From Ceratotherium simum simum (taxonomy: Eukaryota > Chordata > Mammalia > Perissodactyla > Rhinocerotidae): a stretch of DNA of 64,000 nt. The stretch's first letter is position 1; each line of letters begins with the position of its first letter. The stretch covers positions 16,257,668-16,321,667 of the forward strand of contig NW_004454197.1 in the NCBI RefSeq assembly GCF_000283155.1. Reading direction: 5' to 3'. The position numbers and the translations under genes were made by a program. The notes under the pieces are model-generated. The model had not been told where the DNA came from, ran no database searches, and was given only the letters and a program-made list of their open reading frames with translations. Below, in pieces: positions 23,425 through 33,533 of the stretch.

Positions 23425-23990
23425 GTATAATTCTATGATTTTTGACAAACACATACAGTCCAGTGGTCATCATGACGTATAACATATAAAAAAGTTCTAT
23501 CACCTCAAAAAATTCCCCACGTTTCTCTGTTGTCAACCCCTCCTCCAATCTCCAGCCCTGGCAACCATTTGCCTATTTTTTCCCCCTGTAATTTTGCCTT
23601 TTCTATAATGTCAGATAAATAGAATCATACAGTATGTAGTTTTTTGAGTTTGTCTGCCTTCAGTCAGTATAATGCATTTGAGATCCATGTAAGTTCTTGT
23701 GTATATCAATAGTTTGCTCCTTTTTATTTCTGTCTAGTATTCCAGTGTATTAATGGACCATAATTTGTTTATCCATTCACCCCTTGAAGGGCATTTTGGT
23801 TTTCCCAGACTTTTTGTGATTAGAAAAAAAGATGCTATAATCATTCAAGTACAGGTGTTTAGTGTGAACATAAGTTTTCATTTCTCTTGGGTAAATAAGG
23901 ATTGCTGGGTCTATTTATTTGTTTTTTGAAAACCCTAATTTTTAGAGCATTCTTGAAGAAATGCAGAACTATTTCCTTCAATCCTTAACA
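23425..23990 (-). mobile_element. L1 fragment, 3' region, antisense
   Basis: Antisense L1 text: 'aatagaatcatacagtatgt', 'tagtttgctcctttttattt', 'aatttgtttatccattcacc' and 'gtttagtgtgaacataagtt' followed by 'ggattgctgggtctat'. It covers the end of ORF2 and beginning of the 3' UTR in the complement. Old and decayed. Confidence 0.85.
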
Positions 23991-24368
23991 AATGCTGTTT
24001 TAAAAGGTGAAACTACTTCATTCTTTGGAGGATTTTCTGTGTGTTTCCATCATTGTGCAGAGGGTTTTGTAAATTAGCAAAGTCACCGTTGCTTATAATG
24101 GCTCTCTTCATAATAATTTCGTTAGCACTTAGAGAAAGTTTCTTGTTCTTAATTAGGAAGGATAAACATTACCTTTGTCTACCTGTTGATTCACCTTGTA
24201 AACATTTTCCCATTTGAACAGTGTGATATCTTGTCGTGGGTGAGGTCTTACTGTGCTCGGGTTGGTCACCATGCCATGACCAAATTGGGACTCAAGGTCT
24301 TATCCAGGCTAAGACGCTGAACACTCTGTCTTGAGAGCACTTCCTCAGAGCAGTGGCAAGGGTGAAGG
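23991..24368. other. No recognised feature
   Basis: Unassigned sequence between an L1 fragment and a MIR. No gene is supported. Confidence 0.4.
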
Positions 24369-24500
24369 CAGCCTAACGTAGGGAAGATCCCAGACCTGCA
24401 TTAGAGAACCTGTATTAGTTCTGGCTCTGCCACCAACCGGTCACATGAACTGACCAGGCACTTGGTCTCCATGGGCACCAGTTTCAACGCTCAAACTAAG
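24369..24500 (+). mobile_element. MIR SINE
   Basis: Sense MIR order: 'ttagttctggctctgccacc' and 'aaccggtcacatgaactgac', then a degraded 'ctccatgggcaccagtttca'. Diverged. Confidence 0.6.
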
Positions 24501-25250
24501 GTGAGGTGAGTAAGGTGCTGAGGGCACAAAAGTCCAGAGATAGGCACTCTCAGGGCAGGGCCTGCGCCTACTATCCTGTGAGCAAGTGCCCCTTAAATTT
24601 CGCACCCTCGGTGCCTCACTCACCCAAGCCCAGTCCAGGCTGTGCACATTTCTCTCATCTGTACAATCAGGAGTCAGGCTTTACAATCTTTCCTAGTGCT
24701 AACATTTCATGTCCCAACCTAGAACTTGGCCCAACGGAGAACCGATTAAAGTAAGACTAATATAATTATTCAATTGACTTTGGTCAATAGCCAAGCTCAA
24801 TAATTCTGACCAAAAATACTCTTTTCCTGTAACTCTTTTCTTTGCTCTCCATTTCAGAAAGGCTATATGAACACTGCTCAATTATCCTGTGACTTCATTA
24901 TATCCACAGTCCTCAGTCCACTGGCTCCAGTATTTTTCTTTGACTTTTAGCCCAAGCCATGCCTTCTCTTGCCCCATGACAATATATTAACTTATGCAGT
25001 CTAAAAATCCTCAAAACGTGTGTGTATGTATGTGTGTTGGTGGGAGAAAGTGTCTTACGAGTTACAATAGCTGCACCTCTAGGAGTGATATTTATTTTAT
25101 TTTGAATTTCAAGTAACATGAAAGAAATGTATTAAAATATTTTTAAGAAGTTAATTTGTGATATGACAGTATTTGCTTTTTTATTTAAACATTCAGTAAC
25201 AAGATCAAATGGTGGGTCCTAAAACTATGAAAATTTCAAAGAGGTGATGA
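24501..25250. other. No recognised feature
   Basis: Unique sequence. A short TG run at 25018-25038 is the only repeat I see. Confidence 0.4.
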
Positions 25251-26236
25251 GCACAAGTGATATTTTGAGAAATTTGCAATCACTGTAATGTGCATCTTCA
25301 GGAGAGATTGCAGAGGTGGAATTGCTGGGTTCAATGGTAAATGTACATGTGTGATTTTCTAGGTACTGTCAAATTCCCCTCCAAAGAGATTGTACCCTTT
25401 TGCATTCCCACCAGCAAAGCAGGATGGTGCCTGTCTCCGCACAGCTTGATCCACAGTATAGTGGCAGACTTTGGGGTTTTTGTTATTCTGATGGATGAGA
25501 AATAATATCTCATTATAATTTTAATTTACATTTCTCTTATTGTATAAACAAGCTTGAACATCTTTTTATAAGTTTACAAGTCATTTTCATATCTTTTTCT
25601 GTGAACTTTCTGTTTAGTTTTTTAGCCCCTTTTTCTATAAAGTTGTTGGCTTTTTCTTTTCTATTTTTGAAAGCTCTCTCTAAGTTAGGAAAATCGAGAA
25701 TTTGTTTGTCTCATTAGTACTAATCTTTTTCCTGTAGTATGCAATTTTCCCTTTTAATTTGCACTGAGCATTTTTTTGTCTCAGACAGTTTTTAAATGTA
25801 ATCAAAATTATCTATCTTTATTTATTTGCTGCTTCTGGATTTTGAGTAATAGATTAAAAATATTTCCCAATTTGCAGATTATAGAAGAATTTACCCATGT
25901 TTTCTTCTGGTACTTGCATGATTTCACTTAAATTTTGCTATCCATTTGAAAACCTGGTGCACATTATAAGAGATGATCCACTGTTATATTTTCCCAGGTA
26001 CACCAAAACCACTAAATTAAATGTCCATCTTTTCTATTGATCTGAGATGTTTCCTGTGTCTGAATCACACAGGAATTTAGGAATGTACTGAATTTCCATA
26101 TGCAATTAGGTCTACTTATAGATTTTACACTATGTTCCACTGGTACATCTGTCAATACCTCACTATTTTAGTCATAGAAATTTTAGAGTATATTTAAATG
26201 TCTGATAAGGCTGGGACCCACTCATTGCTCCTTTTG
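25251..26236 (-). mobile_element. Old L1 fragment, ORF2 C-terminal region, antisense
   Basis: Complement of L1 ORF2: 'gaattgctgggttcaatggt', 'gcattcccaccagcaaagca', 'catttctcttattgtataaa' and 'aaaatatttcccaatttgca'. The order runs from ORF2 end toward the reverse transcriptase as one moves right. It is more diverged than the sense L1 that abuts it at about 26237. Confidence 0.85.
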
Positions 26237-27125
26237 AAAAAGAAGAATAAAGTGGGAGGAATCAATCTATCTGATTTTAATGTTTACTTTATAGCTGTAG
26301 TAACAAAGACAGTGTGGTATGGCAGAAGGCCAGACACACAGATGAATGAAACAGAATAGAGATCCAAGAAATAGTCCTACACAAGTATGTCTAACTGATT
26401 TTTGACAAAGGGGCAACAGCAATTCAATGGAAGAAAGATATCCTTTCCACAAATGCTACTGGAACAATTGGACACCTACAGGGAAAAAAATGAACCTGAA
26501 CCTAAACTCATGCCTTATAGACAAATTAACTCAAAATGGATCACATACTTAAATATAAAATGTACAATATAGCATGCATTAGAATAAAACATAGGAGAAA
26601 ATCTTCAGGACACATAGCTAGATGAAGATATCTTAGATATGATGCCAAAACATGATCTTATAAGAAAATATTGATAAAATGGGCTTCATCAAAATTAAAG
26701 CTTTTACTCTGCAAAAGACTCTGTTAAGATAATGAAAAGACAAACTACAGATTGGGAGAAAATATTTGCAATTGTATATCTTAAAAAGGACTCGTATTTA
26801 GAGTATATAAAGGATCGGCAAAACTGAACAGAAAAAAAATAAACAATCCAACTAGAAAATAGCAGAAGACATAAAGGGACATTTCACTAAAGAGGATATA
26901 TGGATGACAACTAAGCACATGAAAAGATGTTCAACTTCATTAGGCAATAAGGAAATGCAAATTAAAATCATGATGACATATTACTAGACACCTAGTAGAA
27001 CAATTGGGAAAAAAACAGTAGCAATGTCAAATGCTGACGAGGATGTGTAGAACCTGAATCTATCATATATTGCTGGTGGAAATATAACATGGCATAGCCA
27101 CTCGGGAAAATAGTTTGACACTTTC
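26237..27125 (+). mobile_element. L1 fragment, ORF2 C-terminal region (split element, left part)
   Basis: Sense L1: 'aagtgggaggaatcaatcta', 'ctgatttttgacaaaggggc', 'ctcaaaatggatcacatact', 'gcacatgaaaagatgttcaa' and 'tattgctggtggaaatataa'. The element is interrupted at 27126 by an LTR-like repeat and continues at 27654. Many frameshifts; no function. Confidence 0.93.
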
Positions 27126-27648
27126 TGTGTAGGCAGAATAATGATCCTCAAAGATGTTCACAACCTGATCCCTGGAACCTGTGAATAAATTACATTATTT
27201 GGGAAAAGGGACTTTGTAGACGAGATTAAGGTTACGGACCTTGAGAAAGGGAGATTATCTTGGATAATCTAGATGGGTTCAATCTAATCACTAGAGTCCT
27301 GAAAAGCAGAGGACCTCTCTCAGCTATGTTCAGAGAGAGAGACTTAGGGCAGAAAAAGAGTTGGAGAGATGTGACATTATTGTCTTTGAAGACTGAGGAA
27401 TAGAGCTGTGAGTCAAAGAATATAGCCAGCTTCTACAAGCTAGAAAAGTCAAGGAAATGGATCTCCCCCCACCCAGCCCCTGCACCGGAGCCTGCACAAA
27501 GGAACACAGTCCTGACAACACCTTGATGTTAATCCAGTGAGACCCATTTTCGGCCTCGGGCCTCCAGAACTATAAGGCAAGAAATTTGTGGTGTTTAAGC
27601 CACTAAGTTTGTGGTCATTTGTAATGGCAGCAACAGAAAACTAATGAC
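27126..27648 (+). mobile_element. LTR-like repeat, copy 2, inserted in L1
   Basis: Same family as 6363-6860: 'gcagaataatgatcctcaaa', 'gggactttgtagacgagatt', 'gagattatcttggataatct' and 'taagccactaagtttgtggt'. Flanking 5-mers ctttc (27121-27125) and gtttc (27649-27653) are a near-perfect 5-bp target duplication, as expected for an LTR, and the L1 text joins smoothly when the element is removed. Starts TG; the terminal CA is mutated. Confidence 0.78.
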
Positions 27649-28436
27649 GTTTCTTAAAAAAAAAAACTAAATGTAAACTTACTATGTGTTTTAGTAATCA
27701 CACTCCTGGGCATTTATATCTTAGAGAAAAGAAAACTTATGTCCACCCCAACAACCCATACGTGAAAGTTCATAGCAGTGTTCTTTGTAATAGCCAAATA
27801 TTGGTAACAACTCAAATGCTCTTCAATGGGTGAACGTTTTAACTGTGTTATGTCCAAACCACGGAATACTACTCAGCAATAAAACAGAGACAAACTATTG
27901 ATACATACAATAACTTGGGTGGATCTCAACGGCAATGTGCTGAATGAAAATGCCAATCTCAAAAGGTCACATACTGTAGGATTCTATTTATATAACCTCC
28001 TTGAAATGACAATATTATAGAGATAAAGAATGGATTTGTGCTTATCAACAGTTATGGACAAGGTGTGGGGAAAGGGGATGGGTGTGACTATAAAGGGGTA
28101 GCATTTGAGGTCATGAAACAATTCTGTGTCCTGAATGTGTTGGTGGTTAACAAATCTACATGTGTGATAAAATTGCATAGAATTACACACACACCCATCC
28201 ACACCCACCCACACACAGAGAAACACACAGACACAAATGGGTACATACAAACTTGATGAAATCTGAATATGGTTTGGATTGTACTAATGTTAATTTTATT
28301 ATTTGGATATTGTACTATAATTATGTAAGATGTCATTAAGGGAAACTGAGTGAAGGGCACATGGGCCTTCTTTGTATTAATTTTGCCTTTTTCTGTGGAT
28401 CTATAATTGTTTTATAATAAAAGTTGAAAATATAAT
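27649..28436 (+). mobile_element. L1 fragment, 3' UTR and 3' end (split element, right part)
   Basis: Continues the L1: 'tcctgggcatttatatctta', 'tggaatactactcagcaata'-type text, 'aaaaggtcacatactgtagg', a CA-rich tract at 28184-28236 that is normal for this 3' UTR, and the end 'ataattgttttataataaaa'. The frames at 27984-28360 are pieces of this 3' UTR. Confidence 0.93.
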
Positions 28437-28499
28437 AGGAAAATATTTGGGGTAATTCCCTTGTCATCTGGAACTGTGAACAATTTTTCTAACCACTGC

Positions 28500-29312
28500 T
28501 CAAAATCTAGAAGCTATAAGTGAAATGGTAGATGAATACAGTTCCACAAAAATAAAAACTTTTACATGGTTACAGAAAGAAAGTCAAGTAAAGTAGAAAA
28601 TAATTTGACAAATTGGAAAATATCTGCAACTTGTATCACAAAGGCTCAATATTTCTAATATATAAAGGGGTTATAAAAATAGAGAAAAAATGAGAACATC
28701 TCTAATCAATGGACTGAGAATATAAAGTTCATAGAAAAGAAAATTCATATAATCATTTGAAAATATGCTCACATCACTCACAGTAAGACAGATGAAAGTT
28801 AAAATTCTAATAAGGTATCATTTCTCACTTGGTAGACTGGCAACACAAGAAATGATTGACAACATACTGTGTCGTCACAGCTGTGGGGGATATCAGGCAG
28901 GCTCATGTATCCCTGGTGGAAATGTAGATTAATAAATACCAGTATAGGCACCATTTCTAGGAAAATTACATATTCATTTAACCTTTGACCCAGCGATTCC
29001 ACTTTTAGGAATTGATGCCAAAAATGCACAGGTAAAAATACGCAAAATCATATGCTCTAGGCATTCTTTGCAGGAATATTTGAAATATCAATAGACTACA
29101 AACAACCCAGATAGCCAACAGTCTCCAGATAGGAGATTGGGTGAATACACTGTAGTACTCCACAGTGGAGTACTAGGCATTCATGAAAAGTAATGAGGGA
29201 TATCTCTATATCTTAATTTGGAGAGTTCTCTAGAATATCTTATTCTCTGAAAATAAAGGGGAGAAAAATGTATAGTTTGCTACCGCTTATCTAAGAAAAG
29301 TGAGAATACCAA

Positions 29313-29313
<1 letters not shown>
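28500..29313 (+). mobile_element. HAL1/L1ME-type LINE fragment
   Basis: Diverged L1-like order: 'attcatataatcatttgaaa', 'ggtatcatttctcacttggt', 'ctttgacccagcgattccac' and 'gataggagattgggtgaata'. 5' truncated, old, and followed directly by a GT microsatellite. Confidence 0.75.

Positions 29314-29314
<1 letters not shown>

Positions 29315-29347
<33 letters not shown>
29315..29347. repeat. (GT)n microsatellite
   Basis: Pure TG/GT run of about 33 bases. Likely length-polymorphic. Confidence 0.95.
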
Positions 29348-29350
<3 letters not shown>

Positions 29351-29780
29351 TGAACTTCACTTTAGTTGGGGGATGAAATAGGAATATGATAGGAGGGACA
29401 GAGTTAGAAACTAGACATCTTTGAAAATACTTTGTTTTACAAAACTGATTTTGGAATTAGATCCTTGAAAATTTGAAAAGTGATATGGAACAAATGAACC
29501 TAAAAGTTTGTGTATTTGGTGGCCAGTCATTCAGAGTGGAACTGAATCTAAAACCTCAATCATTTGTACATATCCTAGTGGGATATATGTGCAGAGGGAA
29601 AAACTGCAACAAAAAAGTCTCAAACTTTCTACGGTAAACATATTGTTGGTGACAGTGTTGTTATTTGTTGTTTGTTTTTGAGACTGTTAGGTATGTATAT
29701 TTGGGAATTTATCAAATAGGTAAGTATACGATAGTCTATCATTCTTGTGTCCTGGAGTACTGGGATTCAAATTATAATTT
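29348..29780. other. LINE-like tail, otherwise unrecognised
   Basis: The first 100 bases may continue the HAL1/L1ME element. The rest is unassigned. Confidence 0.35.
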
Positions 29781-29920
29781 TATATAGATAGGCAGATAGA
29801 TAGATAGATAGACAAGTAGATAGATATAGATAGAGAGACACATACACACATGTAAATACATACATACATATATAAATATACACACATATACATATACATA
29901 CATATAAACAGATATATACA
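29781..29920. repeat. (GATA)n / (CATA)n compound microsatellite
   Basis: tagataga units give way to catacata and tatacata units. The 98-codon minus-strand frame at 29767-30063 (Tyr/Val/Cys-rich) is this repeat translated. Confidence 0.93.
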
Positions 29921-31085
29921 TAAGTGTGTTTATTTTCTAGCTCTGTTCCCTGAAAATGCCTTGAAAATATAACATCATAAACCAGTGTCAAGGAACACCC
30001 ATAGCTCACAGATAGTCTTGAAATGCCATTTCTCACCAAAAGGAACAGAATGACTGATTCCAAGTCTGGGGCAGGAAACGTACAAGGTGATCTTGGAATA
30101 TCTTGTTATACCAGATAACAAGATAGACTAGTGGGGTTATATCTAAACAAATATGAAGGCAACCCAAGTAAGTTTTTATTGGCCAAAGTGGTACAATTTG
30201 AGCATCACTAAGATTAATATCTTCTATGAATTGAAACACATCAAATATGTATAAAAATATAGAGTGCAATATAACTGAAAAAAAATAACTTTGGTGATCA
30301 TTGGAAACTTGAAAATAAAGGGAAAGAATTCAGCATTTTATCACGCCTTCCCCTACTACTAGGTCACCAAAAAGCAGATGAGACAAAGTTTCTCTTTATA
30401 GCAGTATTCTAGTTAACGAATAAAGAAGAAATGAAAGAAGTAGAACATCATCATTGTGTAACACATAATGAATTCATATATCTAAGCACTGGTCATTAAC
30501 TACTGTAAACATTACAAAAAGTGGCAAGCAAACAGTCCATGTATCCTGATGCAATATACAAATCTATGTGTAAACTAGTCTTGTCCTCACCCAAATCAGT
30601 CTTGAATCTGATCAAGCCTCCAGATTCAATTTAGCAATGTGGAAGATTGAACAACATATTATATGTTAAACAACAGACATTAAACAACCACCATATGTCT
30701 GTAATCAGCAAAATTCAGCTTGTACAAAACTCTACACGACAAAACAATCCGGTTTCTTCAACAAATACATTGCAAGGTGGATAGAGAAAGATGGAAAAGA
30801 ACTTAAAATCTAAAAAGAGTCTTAAGAGACATAATAGTAAATTGTAATGTTGGAACTTATTTGAATACTGATTCAAAGAAACTTTAAAAAATGACAATTA
30901 TGAGACAATTGGAAATTTGTACACTGCCTATTATATTTTCACTTGTAGTGGTGATTAGTTGACTCTCTAATTTATCAACACCAAGTAGAGTGAATTTTTC
31001 TGTACGTAAATTTTAAAAAGTTCTAACAAATGGTAGCAAACCAAATCTAGAAACATGTAAGAATAGTGCATCATGCCCAAGTTAG
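29921..31085. other. No confidently recognised feature
   Basis: AT-rich, probably old LINE-derived in part (for example 30700-31000), but I cannot assign it. No gene is supported. Confidence 0.35.
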
Positions 31086-31395
31086 GTTTATACCATGAAT
31101 ACAAGGTTTTTTTTTTTACATTAGAAAAGTCAAACAATTTAATGTAGACATTAAAAAATTGATAGAGAAAAAACATGAATACCTCAATGTTTCAAGGAAT
31201 TGAGGATTCACATTAAAAACTTGTACTATAATACGAATAGGACATCCTCACTCTGACAAGGAAATCTACAAAACTCATATAACAAACGTCACTTTTAGTA
31301 GTGAAATGTTGAAAGCCTCCCTTTTAGTAGTGAAATGTTGAAAGCCTCCCTTTGGGATCTAGAACAAGACAAGGATACCCACTGCCACAGATTGG
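31086..31395 (+). mobile_element. L1 fragment, ORF2 reverse transcriptase region
   Basis: 'acattagaaaagtcaaacaa', 'aacaaacgtcacttttagta', 'gtgaaatgttgaaagcctcc' and 'gatctagaacaagacaagga' followed by tacccactgcca match the L1 RT stretch leading to the RQGCP motif. It is decayed and carries a 29-bp tandem duplication that breaks the frame. Confidence 0.85.
31292..31349 (+). repeat. Perfect 29-bp tandem duplication
   Basis: The 29-bp unit beginning cttttagtagtgaaatgttg occurs twice with no difference (31292-31320 and 31321-31349). Since 29 is not a multiple of three, it shifts the fossil L1 frame. Perfect identity within a decayed L1 suggests a recent event. Confidence 0.97.
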
Positions 31396-32220
31396 GTCCT
31401 CTTGAAAGCAGACACTTAGATAAAATCAAAGCCAGTATCTAAATCCTGAAGTAGAATAAAATGGAAATATTAGGAATTTAGGTACTTAATGAGGTTAAAA
31501 GATGTTTCATGAAATTTTGTTTCAATTCTACATACGTCTACTAGATCGTGATGTAAAACCTAATTCTTGTGATTCACATCACAAAAGCGTGAGGAACACG
31601 ACAGAGAAGAGTACTGTAAGTCAGAGAAGTATCTCCTGACCCCTGACCTGCCTACCCCGCATCCCCACAATTCCCCCCTGCCAGACCTCCTTTACCTTTC
31701 TTTCTAGCATTATTTAACTACTTGCAGATTTTAGATTGCACAGTATAATTTCAGGTACTCTGTGTTTGCAAACGAGAATCCTTCCCTAACTCACCTGCCT
31801 AATGCGTTTCTACAGGGGGTTTACGCCCAGCTCTAGTGCGTTCCCTGCAAAGCTGATTCACTTCCACTTCTCTGCCCCTCCTGTATAGTACTTAGCTCAA
31901 TATGTTTCCATTATTTGCCACAAGCTTCTTTATCTCAGCATAGGCTGCTTTTCAAAGGCAGACATTGTGCCTCAACTATCCTTTTTATCGGGATAATAGA
32001 TTTGAGGAAAGCAGGGAAGGAAGGAAGAGAGAGAAGAAGGAACTGAGCCCAGAGTAACAGAAGAACATTTCTAGTAATGTCTTTATTTAGGCTTGAGCAG
32101 AGCGTGTGGGGTTGGAGGGAGCCTTCCATGGGGAGTCCTCCCAACACCTCCTGTCACTCACAGCCTTCCAAGCCCAGCAGCAAACACACTGAGCTGTACT
32201 TTCCCACATGGACCCCTGTC
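31396..32220. other. No recognised feature
   Basis: Unique-looking sequence. A purine-rich patch at 32005-32045 is the only compositional oddity. Confidence 0.4.
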
Positions 32221-32430
32221 ACCCGGATACAGTGACATGCCCCCACAGGGCTACTTTCTGTAATGAGAAATGAGCCACGGAAGTGTTTTCGCAAACAGGC
32301 GGCATTGAACTGTCAAATTATCCTCCGCTCTGGGGTAGCAGGAGAAGCCTGGCTTCCTTTGTCATTTGCTTCTCATTACTCTTAGCTTTATTAGCTTCAT
32401 GATGCTGTGTGGATCCTAACGACTAAAATC
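32221..32430. other. Candidate conserved non-coding block
   Basis: Complex, repeat-free sequence with a perfect 10-bp inverted pair, gtaatgagaa (32260-32269) and ttctcattac (32370-32379), and further TTAG/TTAAT motifs. The texture fits a regulatory element, but nothing in the sequence proves it. Confidence 0.25.
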
Positions 32431-32599
32431 TACAGATAGCTGAGGTTGAACTTCAACATTTTCCCACCAAACCTCCAAAGGTGGTTCAGTAACGCATTGG
32501 AGAAAGAAGCACTTCTTGGGGGATTGTAGAAACCAATCTTTTTCTCTAATAATTCTGAAAATATTTTCTGAGGAAAGATGTGATCCTAGAACTGTGTGT

Positions 32600-32715
32600 G
32601 TAAGAATACATTGATAAATAAAACAGATTCCCTATCCTCAAGGAGCTTAATGACCTGGGGATTCATGCAGACCAGTAAAGAGAACAATGTAATGCTGTAA
32701 GTAGAAAAATAGAGA
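32600..32715 (+). mobile_element. Ancient interspersed repeat fragment
   Basis: 'gataaataaaacagattccc' and 'tatcctcaaggagcttaatg' match the same old repeat type seen at 11035-11170. Short. Confidence 0.5.
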
Positions 32716-32718
32716 TCT

Positions 32719-32888
32719 GCACTGTGTGCTCTCCACACTTCCATGTGCACACAAATCATCTGGGATACTTGATAAAGGCAGAGTCTGAGTCGGTAGGTCT
32801 GGGATGGATCCTGAGATACGGCATTTGTAACAAGCTCTTGCATGCTGCTGATGTTGCCTGTCTAGGCACCATGCTTTGAATAAGTAGG
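32719..32888 (+). mobile_element. MER5A-type hAT DNA transposon remnant
   Basis: 'gcacacaaatcatctgggat', 'gagtcggtaggtctgggatg', 'gcatttgtaacaagctcttg' and 'catgctgctgatgttgcctg' follow the MER5A order from end to end. More diverged than the copy at 46367-46552, and its target duplication is not evident. Confidence 0.8.
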
Positions 32889-33533
32889 AGCTAGAAACAT
32901 GGAGAAGTAGATTTATCCCCTCTGACAGTTTGTGAATAGAGCAGTTTTCCCAAAGGGTTGAAAGCTTGAACCAAATCTTGGCAGCTCTGTAACTGTTTCC
33001 CTGCTGATCTAGGGGTTAAGGCATTTAAGGGAGAGAGATGAGCATGCCCACAGCCCATTATGTTTAGGTAATTACAGTGGAGTCACGCGGCTGAAGCAGA
33101 CCATGAATGAATCAATGGTAGATGACAACCAGAGAAGGCATCGACCAGATGTTAAAGGGCATAATAAGAAGCATAAATTGTGTCTTGTAGGCATTGAGGC
33201 GCCATAGAAAATGAAGATATATGGAAATATCTGTGCCCTTTTTATGCTGAAGAAAATGAAGGATCAATGTCTCCTGCTGTACCTGTAATTTTTGAATAGG
33301 ATGAAGGAAATGAAAGGAAATTATATCAACCCACTGGCTATATATATTTATATTTACATATGCATATATATTTAAATGTTTGTATTTATCTACATTGATG
33401 TGCATATACATGTGATTATATGATGTGTGCAGAGTATTTTATTCTTTTCAAAATGTTTTAGCACAAATGGAAGCAGAAATAAACAAATTCAAGATTAAAA
33501 TTTAGAGCCTATATGAATTGGGGAAAAGTGTGA
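32889..33533. other. No recognised feature
   Basis: Unique-looking sequence with an AT-rich tract at 33340-33420. No gene is supported. Confidence 0.4.

Noticed and set aside
29767..30063. 98-codon Tyr/Cys/Val-rich frame suggesting a membrane protein
   Set aside because: It is the GATA/CATA microsatellite in translation.
31292..31349. Direct repeats as a CRISPR-like array
   Set aside because: The units are adjacent without spacers and lie in an L1 fossil of a mammalian genome.
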